Origin: JAFGXT01 sp963677165
GTDB lineage: Bacteria > Verrucomicrobiota > Lentisphaeria > Victivallales > SZUA-371
NCBI GenBank assembly: GCA_963677165.2
Contig: CAXXSX010000002.1
Span: 496,001-560,000, forward strand
DNA length: 64,000 nucleotides
Direction: 5' to 3'
Shown: positions 44,227 to 53,101 of the stretch, one piece after another
Layout: each line of letters starts with the position of its first letter
How positions within the stretch are numbered: position 1 is the stretch's first letter
Notes under the pieces: generated by a model
Told to the model about the DNA's origin: nothing
The model's input: the letters and a program-made list of their open reading frames with translations, nothing else
Databases searched by the model: none
Position numbers and translations under genes: made by a program

Positions 44227-46471
44227 TATTGAGAATGTTCATTCCGAGCTGTCGCGCGACTTGAATTTGTTTCATGTCGTTATGATGGGACTTGGAATGA
44301 TGATCGGAGCCGGGGTATTCCTTGGGATCGGTTCATGTATTGAAATAGTCGGTCCTGGCGGATTGCTGCTGACCTTTGCCATCAACGGAATGATCGCGCT
44401 GTTCACTGCCATGAGCTATGCCGAATTATCTTCGGCCATCCCACGAGCCGGAGGAGCCTATAACTTTGCCAGAATCAGTTACGGACGCAGAGTCAGTTTT
44501 GTTGCCGGATGGATGGAATGGTTCGCCTCCAGTGTGGCCGGCAGTATGTATGCCGCCACGTTTGCCCTGTATACCATGAAATTCATTCTGGTTACCTGTT
44601 TTGGGCTCAACTTGCCTCCTCTCGCAACCGATATTATTAACCGTGGTGTTGCTGTTATGGCGGCGCTGCTCTTCATTTACATCAACTATCGTGGAACCAG
44701 TGAAACTGGTAAGATCGGTGCACTGGTCACGCTTGGACAGACCACCTTTATGCTGCTGATCGGTATCGGCGGATTGTTTGTCGTACTGTTTCATCCGGAA
44801 AGAATGGCCAACTTTGCCGATTTTATGCCAAAAGGCTGGTTGAAGCTGCCGGTCGCAATGGGTGCGATCTATGTGGCATTCGAAGGGTATGAGGTAATTG
44901 CCCAGGCCGGTGATGAAGTAAAAAATCCCAAAATCAATCTACCGAAAGCCATGCTTTATTCGGTTCTGGTAGTCACGTTCACTTATGTTCTGGTGGCTTT
45001 TTCATCAATTATTGCGGTTAATGCCAATGCTCCGGACCTCAACGGCCAGCCAGCATGGGCATGGATCGGCAGCTACGGCGCCGAAGGTTTCCAGGCCGCG
45101 GTCGGACGTATGATGCCATTCGCCAACCTGCTGTTGACTCTTGCTGTGATTTTCTCCAGTACCTCGGCTCTTAATGCCACGATTTACTCTGGAACCCGTG
45201 CGTCATACGCCTTGGGCCGCGACGGTATGCTGCCGAAGTTTTTCGAAAGTATTTCCAAACGTAATACACCATTCGGAGCGCTAATCGTAACCGGTGGAAT
45301 TGTCATAACTATGGCGGCGTTGCTGCCGGTCATGAAAGTCGCGGCCAGCGCCAGTTTGCTGTTCTTGATCCTGTTTTTTATGGTAAATCTTTGCGTTATC
45401 AAAGTTCGCCGTACTATGAGTGACGAACTCACTTACGGCTATCTTATGCCGTTGTTCCCGTTTATTCCGATTTTTGCGATTATCTGCCAGGTTATTCTGG
45501 TTATGTTCATGCACGAATTCAGTATGATGGCGGTTGCTCTGGGAGCTGCAATTGTTATCATGGGTTTTCTGATGTTTCAGTTCTACGGTAAAGCTCATGC
45601 CAAATCCACTCCCGATGAAATCCTGGTTTTCGAGGAAGAAACCGAACATGAAGTTTCCGAGGGCAATAAAGTCATGATGGCGGTTGCCAATCCTGCCAAC
45701 GCTCTGGCAATGGTGAAAAACACTTATCGGCTCTGCGAGCGTCAGGATGCCTCTGTGGAACTGATCCATATGGTACCTGTTCCAGAAGCCGTCACCCTGA
45801 GTGATTCGGAACCCTATAAGCTGGAAGGTAAAGAAGGCATTATCGAAACAATCCTGTATCTCAGCGGACGTTTTAAGGTGAATACCACCCTTCGTTACTG
45901 TCGTAACATTGCCCGTGGTATCGTCAGTGCGGTGCGGGAAAAGCGGATCGATATGTTGGTCATGGGCTGGCATGGCGGTCGTTCCAAGACCAGTCATTTT
46001 GCCCTGGGCAGCACCATTGATCCAATTATTGAACGTGCCGCCTGTGATGTCGTCATTATGAAAAATTGCGACAGTCGTCCATGCAAAAAAATTCTGATAC
46101 CAGTTGCCGGCGGACCTAACAGCAGCCTTGCGTTGCGCGTTGCCGATATGGTTGCCGACAAAGATGTGGAACTGACTGTATTTAGTGTTGTAACTCGACG
46201 CATGAACTTCGATCCTTCTGCGATCATTTCAAAAGAACTCGATAATATCAAGACTCCTACGGAGCAGATTACGCACAAAAGCGTAGTTTCCGAAAACGTT
46301 GAAGAGGCAATCCTCAAGGAAGCGGAGAACTATGATATGATGGTAATTGGTGCGACCCGCAGTTCGCACATTTTCCAGGCGAGCCTGCCGGAATCAATAG
46401 CGTCGAAATGCGACAAACCAATCATCATGGTCAGTGCCAGACGTAGAAAAATCTTCGGCAAAAGGCGATAG
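44216..46471 (+). CDS. APC-family amino-acid permease fused to two universal stress (Usp) domains
   Basis: A 751-residue protein. Residues ~15-455 form an APC transporter with about 12 helices (MGLGMMIGAGVFLGIGSCIE, AIPRAGGAYNFARISYGRRV, AFEGYEVIAQAGDEVKNPKI). Residues ~480-610 and ~620-740 are Usp-like; the first has MGWHGGRSKTSHFALGST with the G-x2-G-x9-G(S/T) nucleotide-binding pattern, the second ends VIGATRSSHIFQASLPESIA. Fused Usp domains are thought to gate transport by nucleotide or stress signals. Likely substrate: amino acids or polyamines. Coupled to the 51-residue protein upstream. Confidence 0.85.
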   Translation: MGNNIENVHSELSRDLNLFHVVMMGLGMMIGAGVFLGIGSCIEIVGPGGLLLTFAINGMIALFTAMSYAELSSAIPRAGGAYNFARISYGRRVSFVAGWMEWFASSVAGSMYAATFALYTMKFILVTCFGLNLPPLATDIINRGVAVMAALLFIYINYRGTSETGKIGALVTLGQTTFMLLIGIGGLFVVLFHPERMANFADFMPKGWLKLPVAMGAIYVAFEGYEVIAQAGDEVKNPKINLPKAMLYSVLVVTFTYVLVAFSSIIAVNANAPDLNGQPAWAWIGSYGAEGFQAAVGRMMPFANLLLTLAVIFSSTSALNATIYSGTRASYALGRDGMLPKFFESISKRNTPFGALIVTGGIVITMAALLPVMKVAASASLLFLILFFMVNLCVIKVRRTMSDELTYGYLMPLFPFIPIFAIICQVILVMFMHEFSMMAVALGAAIVIMGFLMFQFYGKAHAKSTPDEILVFEEETEHEVSEGNKVMMAVANPANALAMVKNTYRLCERQDASVELIHMVPVPEAVTLSDSEPYKLEGKEGIIETILYLSGRFKVNTTLRYCRNIARGIVSAVREKRIDMLVMGWHGGRSKTSHFALGSTIDPIIERAACDVVIMKNCDSRPCKKILIPVAGGPNSSLALRVADMVADKDVELTVFSVVTRRMNFDPSAIISKELDNIKTPTEQITHKSVVSENVEEAILKEAENYDMMVIGATRSSHIFQASLPESIASKCDKPIIMVSARRRKIFGKRR

Positions 46472-46490
46472 CAGGTCTCCAGACCTGCAC

Positions 46491-46554
46491 CAAAGTAATG
46501 TTCCAAACTCCAGTCGTTTTACTCCTTCCGGGAACATAAAGAGCCATTACTTTG
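46491..46554. repeat. long-range inverted repeat downstream of the permease gene
   Basis: CAAAGTAATG (46491-46500) is the exact reverse complement of 46545-46554, with a shorter GTTCC/GGAAC pair inside. A compact hairpin, GCAGGTC-TCCA-GACCTGC, lies just before at 46471-46488. The 229-bp gap 46472-46700 otherwise shows no gene. Could be a transcription attenuator, a terminator without a U-run, or a repeat remnant. Confidence 0.4.
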
Positions 46555-46700
46555 CTGTCCGTCGTGCAAACCGAAGCGTATTCGAGGTTTAGAGCATAGA
46601 GCAAAAGTCTTGCTGCTGATATCAAACTTTCTTTGTAAAAAGAAAAACAGCAATTATATTTTAGTTAATAAATGGCTTAATAATATAGGGGGGAAGTTGC

Positions 46701-47729
46701 ATGAAATGTTTTCTTAGATTGTTTGTGGTCTTATTGGCTATTTCCTGCGGTCAACTTCAGGCGGATGAAGCAACACAAAAGGCCAATGAAATCTGGACAC
46801 CCAATGGCACAATTACGATTAAAGCTGCAGGAAAATGGGGAGATGAAGCATCTGGAGTTTCCTGTCGTATCACAACAGACAAAAACGAATACCATATCGG
46901 CGAACCTGTCTTCATCCTGGTTGAAATAAAAAACAATACTTCCGACGTAATCTCCATTGGCGTTGAACCAATGGTTAAAGTTCGGAACTTCAGCCCTTGC
47001 CGTCAACCGTTTCGCCTGCAAACAGTCTTTTTTCAGCGATACAAAGGACGTCTGGGATTTTTTTCCACAGTAGAGCAATCGTTTCCTCCCGGCAAGGCCT
47101 GGGATAAGGCTCAAACGATTCGTATTAACCCCGGAGAAATTTATTCCCAAATAACAATCCGGGCTCCTTGGGGAATGACTTTATCTGCTTCTCCATCAAA
47201 GGCCCAATTGGGCGCGATGTCACTAGAGGCAACCTACATGCAGCATGCCACAAAAGACTCAAAGAGAATAAATGCAAAATCAAACCTGATTCAGTTTGTC
47301 GTACTACCGAAAAATGAAACGCTGATTGATAAAAATATTAAAGCCGGAATACAAAAAGCAATTGAAGCTTTGAAACGCAAAGATTATAAATCTGCTGAAG
47401 AGGCATTGACTTATGTAATGATTTTAAAGCCTCGTTACGCTGAAGCTTGTATTATGTTGGGGAGGGCGCGCTTCAAGCAGAGAAAAAAAGAAATGGCCAA
47501 ATTTACCCTTGAATTTGCGTTGGGAATTTATCGAAATAAAGTAAAAAAATCTCCGAAAGATTGGAACTCATTGTTTCAACAAGCATTTGTTCTGATGTTG
47601 CTTAAGCGTCCGGAAAAGGCAAAGAAGATTCTCGAACAAGGACGAAAGCAATTTCCCGGACACGCCCAGTTCAAAATTGCTCCAACAGAGCTGCAAAAAG
47701 CGGCACAAAATTTTCTGGGCTCGAAGTAA
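46701..47729 (+). CDS. exported TPR protein with N-terminal beta-sandwich domain
   Basis: A 342-residue protein with a signal peptide (MKCFLRLFVVLLAISCGQLQ, ADEA). Residues ~50-200 look like an Ig-like/BsuPI-type domain (ITTDKNEYHIGEPVFILVEI). Residues ~215-325 are TPR-like (YAEACIMLGRARFKQRKKEM; RPEKAKKILEQGRKQFPGHA). First gene of a four-gene unit with gaps or overlaps of 33, -11 and -4 bp. GGGGGAAG ribosome site. Probably a periplasmic adaptor; function unknown. Confidence 0.65.
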   Translation: MKCFLRLFVVLLAISCGQLQADEATQKANEIWTPNGTITIKAAGKWGDEASGVSCRITTDKNEYHIGEPVFILVEIKNNTSDVISIGVEPMVKVRNFSPCRQPFRLQTVFFQRYKGRLGFFSTVEQSFPPGKAWDKAQTIRINPGEIYSQITIRAPWGMTLSASPSKAQLGAMSLEATYMQHATKDSKRINAKSNLIQFVVLPKNETLIDKNIKAGIQKAIEALKRKDYKSAEEALTYVMILKPRYAEACIMLGRARFKQRKKEMAKFTLEFALGIYRNKVKKSPKDWNSLFQQAFVLMLLKRPEKAKKILEQGRKQFPGHAQFKIAPTELQKAAQNFLGSK

Positions 47730-47762
47730 ATATCTTTTTGCATTTTGAAGAGGAGAAAATGC

Positions 47763-48332
47763 ATGTTCGATAAAACTAAAAAAGTAATTTCATCATGGCA
47801 GCAACGTATTAATGTCTATGCAATTTATATTTTGTGGCTTTTATACTTTGCTTTCTTCTCTTGGACCGGCAAAGGTTTCTTTTTTCGTCCATTGCTGTTT
47901 ATTTTCTCAGGACGGTTTTTTAAGCAGATATTTTCCGGCTATTATTCCAGGCCCTTTCGTATTGTTCACGCCGGCAGCGCCATGGACCAGCCGACAATTG
48001 GAAAATTCATTATACTGTTCATTTTCTTATCCGTTGTATCGCTTGTAGTTTGTATCATTATCAGATTATCTACTGACATGGCTGACCGAAAAAAACGTCT
48101 GGCATTCTCAATTCCGTTTATTTTGGCTGTAATATGTGTCATTTCGTTTCTAACTGTTCCGGCAAGCCTGCTTTATCATTATATCCACAGCATGGGATTC
48201 ACTCCCAAACGAACACAGGGAATCATCTTTTGTATAATGAGCCTGCTAACATGGCTAGGAATTGCAGTGCTTATGCTTAGACATCCCGTTAAAAAGAAAA
48301 TTGACAAGGAAAATCACAATCATGATTCATAA
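47763..48332 (+). CDS. polytopic membrane protein, ~189 aa
   Basis: The start is placed at ATG 47763 (MFDKTKKVISSWQQRINVYA) because GAGGAG lies 7 bp upstream; the open frame extends to a TTG at 47745. About four hydrophobic helices: residues ~18-38, ~70-100, ~115-140 and ~150-175. No motif recognised. Second gene of the envelope operon; overlaps the next gene by 11 bp. Confidence 0.55.
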   Translation: MFDKTKKVISSWQQRINVYAIYILWLLYFAFFSWTGKGFFFRPLLFIFSGRFFKQIFSGYYSRPFRIVHAGSAMDQPTIGKFIILFIFLSVVSLVVCIIIRLSTDMADRKKRLAFSIPFILAVICVISFLTVPASLLYHYIHSMGFTPKRTQGIIFCIMSLLTWLGIAVLMLRHPVKKKIDKENHNHDS

Positions 48333-48975
48333 ACTCATTTTATCGGTACTGTCGTTCATGTTCATTACAACGAGTTTTTTTGCCCAAAATACCAATGAAG
48401 CCCAAAAACACAAAATTGTTGAGCTTGAAGGTGTGCTTCTTTGGCATAAATGGGGAGCCTGCCTGTATAAAGACGATGGTATTAACAGCACACAGATTCT
48501 GGCGGTAACAGATTATGTATCTCATATTGATCCAGGGAAAAAGGTCCGGATTTCCGGCTACTTCCAATACAGGGAACAAATACCGAATAATTCTTTACTT
48601 CCTGCACAGCAAGGACCAGAGAAAAATTTTGTTATTAACAAAATCCTGAAAATTTCCGAATCTCAATATGAACGGGATATGGTACGCTTAAAGAAAATTT
48701 GCGGCAAAGTAAAATTCAGATCTCTTGAGCTTGACGAATTTCAAGTAAATCCCCTTCTAGCTATAATAAATCAGAAATACCCTTCCAAAATTATTCGCGC
48801 TAAAATGTCTGTCACAGAACAAAGTTCTTTAACAATCACGATGGTAGTAAGTGATATTTACGCATATGATGTGATCCGGTATATAGCCAGGGCCGGTAAT
48901 TTCGACATAACATTCGATAATAATATGGTTATTCTTTCGACTAGAGCCCAAAAACAGCCAAACAGCAGCAAATGA
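48322..48975 (+). CDS. exported protein with STN-like C-terminal domain
   Basis: The start is placed at ATG 48322 (MIHKLILSVLSFMFITTSFF, signal peptide) with AAGGA upstream; the open frame extends further but overlaps the previous gene. The mature protein has an OB-like N-terminal part (IVELEGVLLWHKWGACLYKD) and a C-terminal ~75-residue region whose AYDVIRYIARAGNFDITFD, ending NNMVILSTR, resembles the secretin/TonB short N-terminal (STN) domain. Third gene of the operon; its stop overlaps the next start (ATGA). Confidence 0.58.
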   Translation: MIHKLILSVLSFMFITTSFFAQNTNEAQKHKIVELEGVLLWHKWGACLYKDDGINSTQILAVTDYVSHIDPGKKVRISGYFQYREQIPNNSLLPAQQGPEKNFVINKILKISESQYERDMVRLKKICGKVKFRSLELDEFQVNPLLAIINQKYPSKIIRAKMSVTEQSSLTITMVVSDIYAYDVIRYIARAGNFDITFDNNMVILSTRAQKQPNSSK

Positions 48976-49145
48976 TTATTATAAGCATCAGTATTGTTAT
49001 TATTTTAATTCCAGCTATTTTGGTTTTTCGAACGAAAAAATTTATGTTGAACCTTTTTATTAGTTGGGGGCATCTCCTCTTGAGATTAATTGGAGCGCCG
49101 GAGAAAGGAAGAAAGAAGCTTGCTCTTCTTAAATTCAAATGCTAA
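48972..49145 (+). CDS. small membrane protein, 57 aa
   Basis: ATG 48972 overlaps the upstream stop (ATGA). MIIISISIVIILIPAILVF is a membrane helix; the remaining ~38 residues are basic and amphipathic (RLIGAPEKGRKKLALLKFKC). The tight overlap with the upstream gene is the main support. No family recognised. Confidence 0.45.
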   Translation: MIIISISIVIILIPAILVFRTKKFMLNLFISWGHLLLRLIGAPEKGRKKLALLKFKC

Positions 49146-49179
49146 TGTAAATACAAGGTTTTTAGTAAATATGCCATTT

Positions 49180-49430
49180 ACACAAAATTAATTACTCAGC
49201 CAATAGAACTGGTTCAAAAAATAAAATGGGAAGAAGCGAAACACCCATTTTTTCTGAAAGCAGCCCTGAAACCTTTGCGTTTTGGTGCTGATATGAAAGA
49301 AATCCCGGTTTTCTGGAGTACACGTACAGAAGGTGAATCTCAAAACTCATTTTTCAAGAATTTCGCGTACTTTAAAACCACTTATAAAATCAGATTCATG
49401 AGTAAAAATAAAATATTAAAAGATACATAA
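49180..49430 (+). pseudogene. remnant of a family 2 glycosyltransferase (C-terminal part)
   Basis: An open frame without a start codon reads QPIELVQKIKWEEAK, then PLRFGADMKEIPVFWSTRTE, GESQNSFFKNFAYFKTTYKI and ends at TAA 49428-49430. The EIPV-x-W-x-x-RTEGES-S pattern is typical of the C-terminal region of GT2 enzymes; the GT-A catalytic domain is missing. It lies in AT-rich DNA before the radical SAM gene. Family assignment by eye only. Confidence 0.45.
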
Positions 49431-49555
49431 ATTTTAGTTTACTAAAATAATTAAATAACGTGCCAAAAGTTGTGATGGAAATATGTAGTAACCATCATAA
49501 AACAGAAAGTTAAAATAAATGGCATAATGAACTTTTACCACTAGGAGCAACAGAA

Positions 49556-50458
49556 ATGAAATTTTTTCAAACAATAAAAAACTCACTAAAAAAAGTATTG
49601 CCGTCACCGGCTCAATCTGTAAATAAAATGAATGACTCTCTTCATTCGTCTATATATTCGTTGTCTAATGGTTTTCCCCGCCGTTTTCTTCAATTTGAAG
49701 TTCATATTACCGAACACTGTAATTTAAACTGTAAATCCTGTGAACATTTTTCTTCTATTGCAAAGCCAGAGTTTGCTAATATTGATGAATATGGAAAAGA
49801 CTTCTCCCGTTTATCGAAACTATTAAATGGTAAATGTGATAACATCCATATTATGGGTGGAGAACCATTGCTTCATAGAGATATTAACCAGTTTTTCGAT
49901 ATTTCAAGAAAATATTTCCCTGATACCAGACTGGATTTAGTTACTAATGGTATTCTTTTACCTAAAATGGGTGATAGTTTCTGGCAATCTTGCCGAAAAA
50001 ATAATATCTTTATTCGTCCCACCAAATACCCTATAAAAGTAGATTATGATCAGATAGAGAGTTTGAGCCAACAACACCACGTTCAATTTAAATATTATAA
50101 TGATGGCCAACGAATGAAAACACTTTGGCACGAACCTTTAGACATAAATGGTTTTCAAGATTATAAACATTCTTTTTTTACTTGCAATAAAGCAAATCGA
50201 TGTATTTTTTTCTCTCACGGTAAACTGTATACGTGTTTTAAAATTGGTAATATCCACCATTTTAATAACTTTTTTAATACTCAAATACCTGTTACAAATG
50301 ATGATTATATTGATATTTACAAGGTAGATAATGCAGAGGAGATATTTCAATTTCTTGCTCAACCAGTTCCTTTTTGTCGCTTTTGTGATAATGGTAATAT
50401 CACTTATAATCATAAATGGGAAAGAACAAATAAAGATATCAAAGAATGGGTATTATGA
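49556..50458 (+). CDS. radical SAM protein, polysaccharide-locus type
   Basis: A 300-residue protein with the radical SAM cysteines CNLNCKSC (CX3CX2C) after FEVHITEH, then HIMGGEPLLHRDI (GGEP motif) and DTRLDLVTNGILLP. The C-terminal half has further cysteines (FFTCNKANRCIFF, GKLYTCFKIG, PFCRFCDNGN) that could bind an auxiliary cluster, SPASM-like. Found here among sugar-transfer genes; such proteins in polysaccharide loci modify sugars or peptides. Codon use and AT-richness match the acquired region. Its stop overlaps the start of a DegT remnant. Confidence 0.78.
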   Translation: MKFFQTIKNSLKKVLPSPAQSVNKMNDSLHSSIYSLSNGFPRRFLQFEVHITEHCNLNCKSCEHFSSIAKPEFANIDEYGKDFSRLSKLLNGKCDNIHIMGGEPLLHRDINQFFDISRKYFPDTRLDLVTNGILLPKMGDSFWQSCRKNNIFIRPTKYPIKVDYDQIESLSQQHHVQFKYYNDGQRMKTLWHEPLDINGFQDYKHSFFTCNKANRCIFFSHGKLYTCFKIGNIHHFNNFFNTQIPVTNDDYIDIYKVDNAEEIFQFLAQPVPFCRFCDNGNITYNHKWERTNKDIKEWVL

Positions 50459-50586
50459 ACATAAAAAAACTTGGAGCCCTGGTGGATGGTGGAGCTATCA
50501 TCACCAATGACAGCGAATTGGCTGAAAAAGTTTCTGCATTCAAAAATACGACAAAAATGAATTTATTGAGAATGACCATACTATAA
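50455..50586 (+). pseudogene. remnant of a DegT/DnrJ/EryC1 sugar aminotransferase
   Basis: A 43-codon frame containing KKLGALVDGGAIITNDSELA and EKVSAFKN, which matches the segment just after the PLP lysine in FdtB-like aminotransferases (LGALGDGGAI-TND-ELA). Everything before and after is missing, so it is non-functional. It overlaps the stop of the radical SAM gene by 4 bp. Confidence 0.55.
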
Positions 50587-50900
50587 ACTCATCTACTTCC
50601 AGAAGAAAAGCAGACATCGTACATTTGGGAACCACAGCCATTACAGATAATAATATTATCAGAATATCAAGCGAAGAATTTGAGGGATTGAACAACACAG
50701 TAAAATCCGGAAATGATCGTTCTCTTCTGGGAACAATATCAGTTCAAGAAATTGAAAATATAATGGAATACAGTAAATCTCCCTTAAATAAAGTTGAAAA
50801 CTACTTTGAGTTGGATAAGCCTTTATTCTCCTATAAATATCCCAGTATTTATGGAAAACCAAGAAAGCCTACAAAGAACTGTCCACTGAAGACATCCTAA
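50586..50900 (+). other. open frame of uncertain status, possible gene remnant
   Basis: About 104 codons without an ATG start (only TTG 50625) read SSTSRRKADIVHLGTTAITD... and end KPRKPTKNCPLKTS. No family recognised. Its position after the DegT remnant suggests it is debris of a former gene. The stretch 50901-51189 shows no gene. Confidence 0.25.
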
Positions 50901-51189
50901 TTATTCAGAACTTTTTTCACATGACGTTGCAAGATGAGACCATTAAAGCACTAAATAGACCCCCATTGGACTGAAAGAGTGTTAAGAAAGATTTATTATA
51001 AAATTAGAAAATCAAAGCCGGAAATGAAATTAATGCGTTAGTTCAGCTTGAAAGTCACACATCTGAACTTAAATTAATTTCCAGCTAAAAAAAATTAATA
51101 AAAAAAAGACTTCATCATGAGGAAGGAAATACTATTTTTATGTATAGTAAAATACTTTTCTTTGATGGACAGATAAATAAGGACTTTTG

Positions 51190-53022
51190 ATGTGTGGAAT
51201 AGCTGGATATATAAATTTTGATATAGATGATGAATTAATCAGTCGAATGACAGACTGTATTTCTCATCGTGGTCCCAATGACGCTGGCTGGTCTAAAATC
51301 TGTGCGGGTCATTATCATGGAATATTTGGACACCGTCGCTTGTCGATTCTTGATTTAACAAAAGCCGGTCATCAACCTATGCGCCGAGGTAAGTGGACTG
51401 TTACGTATAACGGAGAGATCTACAATTTTGTCCATATTAAGTCAGAACTTGAATCAAAAGGTTATCTCTTCAATTCCCATTGTGATACAGAAATTTTATG
51501 TGCGTCTTTAGAGGAATGGGGACTTGATGCAATCCAAAAATTCAATGGAATGTTTGCTTTTGCGGCATGTGATGGAAATAAAGTTTATTTGGTTCGAGAT
51601 CGCATTGGAATAAAACCCTTGTTCTATTATCATAATAATGGGGCGTTAGCTTTTGCTTCCGAGCTTCAGTCTCTTGAATGTCTCCCTGGATTTGAAAAGA
51701 AAATTAATATTAATGCATTTTATGAGTATATGATTTTTGGCTATATTTCAGCACCTGGGGCAATATACAACAACTGCTATAAAGTTGAACCTGGCCAAAT
51801 TATCAGCTTTTCCCCTAACGGCTTAGAACAACAATACTACTGGAATCTTGATTTATCTAAAAAAGACAGTTTTACCGGCTCAGAAGAAGATGCATTGGAT
51901 GAGTTAGATTTCATGGTTAAGGATAGTATAAAAAAGCGGTTGATATCCGATGTCCCAATAGGAACATTCTTATCAGGCGGAATTGACTCTTCTCTTGTAT
52001 CTGCGATTGCGGCAAAAGAATTCAACAGTACAACAAAAACGTTTTCTATCGGTTTTGAAAATTCAGATTACGATGAATCCAGCTATGCTGAAGAAATTGC
52101 CAAATTTTTAGGGACAAATCATAAAACAACCATAATGGCAGAGAAAGATTTATTAAACATATTTCCAGAAATACCGGGAATATGCGGCGAACCTTTTTTT
52201 GATAATTCAATATTGCCAACATCATTATTGTCTTCGATTACAAAGGAAAATGTTACAGTAGCTTTGTCTGGAGATGGCGGTGATGAATTTTTTTTCGGCT
52301 ACCCGGTTTATTCTACAATACAAAAATATCGAAAAATTGAAACTATCCCTTTTTTCATAAGGAAGGCCGCTGCAGAAATATTGAAATGGATGTCTCAAGG
52401 AAAACATGGAAATTTACTGGGCTTTCATAACTGCATAGAAGCGTTTATTTCCTATTCAATTTTTCCTCCGAAAGACTTTAAAAGTTGTTTTAACAAACAG
52501 CATGATTATACCCCATACGGACAATTCAAATGGATAAAACGACTCATGAGAAATGGTCTCTCAGAAAAAAGTCTGCTTCCCTATTTAGACCAACACTATT
52601 ATATGGTTGACGACATATTAACAAAAGTTGACAGAGCAAGTATGCATTCTTCTCTCGAGGTACGTGTTCCTCTTCTTGACCATGAACTGGTTGAATTTAT
52701 TAATACTTTGCCGGACAATATAAAAAGCAAAGAGGGAAGCAATAAATATATTTTGAAAAAATTACTTGCCAAATATGTTCCAGCAAAATTATGGGATCGC
52801 CCTAAAAAAGGATTTACATGTCCTTATGCTTATTGGTTAAAAAACGAACTCAAAGACAGTTTTCAAGAATTAGTTCTTACTGGAGAAAATCCCTTTATTA
52901 ACAAATCATTTATAAAAAAATTATGGACGAACGATAGTGATGATAATCTCAAAAATCATAATATTTTATGGGCCGTATTATTGTTTGAACAATGGCGAAA
53001 ACAAAAAAACGCATATTTTTAA
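51190..53022 (+). CDS. asnB: asparagine synthase (glutamine-hydrolysing) family protein
   Basis: A 610-residue protein with the class II glutaminase N-terminus MCGIAGYINFD (Cys2 nucleophile after Met removal), HRGPNDAGW and GHRRLSILDL, and the synthetase domain from ~230 with the ATP-binding loop FLSGGIDSSLVSAIAA, EEIAKFLGTNHKT, then VDRASMHSSLEVRVPLLDHE. ATG 51190 rather than TTG 51187 is required to expose Cys2; AAGGA lies upstream. In polysaccharide loci such AsnB homologues often amidate sugar acids or make asparagine-like modifications, so a glycan role is likely. AT-rich like its neighbours. Confidence 0.88.
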   Translation: MCGIAGYINFDIDDELISRMTDCISHRGPNDAGWSKICAGHYHGIFGHRRLSILDLTKAGHQPMRRGKWTVTYNGEIYNFVHIKSELESKGYLFNSHCDTEILCASLEEWGLDAIQKFNGMFAFAACDGNKVYLVRDRIGIKPLFYYHNNGALAFASELQSLECLPGFEKKININAFYEYMIFGYISAPGAIYNNCYKVEPGQIISFSPNGLEQQYYWNLDLSKKDSFTGSEEDALDELDFMVKDSIKKRLISDVPIGTFLSGGIDSSLVSAIAAKEFNSTTKTFSIGFENSDYDESSYAEEIAKFLGTNHKTTIMAEKDLLNIFPEIPGICGEPFFDNSILPTSLLSSITKENVTVALSGDGGDEFFFGYPVYSTIQKYRKIETIPFFIRKAAAEILKWMSQGKHGNLLGFHNCIEAFISYSIFPPKDFKSCFNKQHDYTPYGQFKWIKRLMRNGLSEKSLLPYLDQHYYMVDDILTKVDRASMHSSLEVRVPLLDHELVEFINTLPDNIKSKEGSNKYILKKLLAKYVPAKLWDRPKKGFTCPYAYWLKNELKDSFQELVLTGENPFINKSFIKKLWTNDSDDNLKNHNILWAVLLFEQWRKQKNAYF

Positions 53023-53101
53023 TATCAGGTTATAACATATTAATTGAAATTTGTTTTTTCCTAATTAAATGGAATTGTATTGTAATAGCAAAGGAAAATA
53101 A

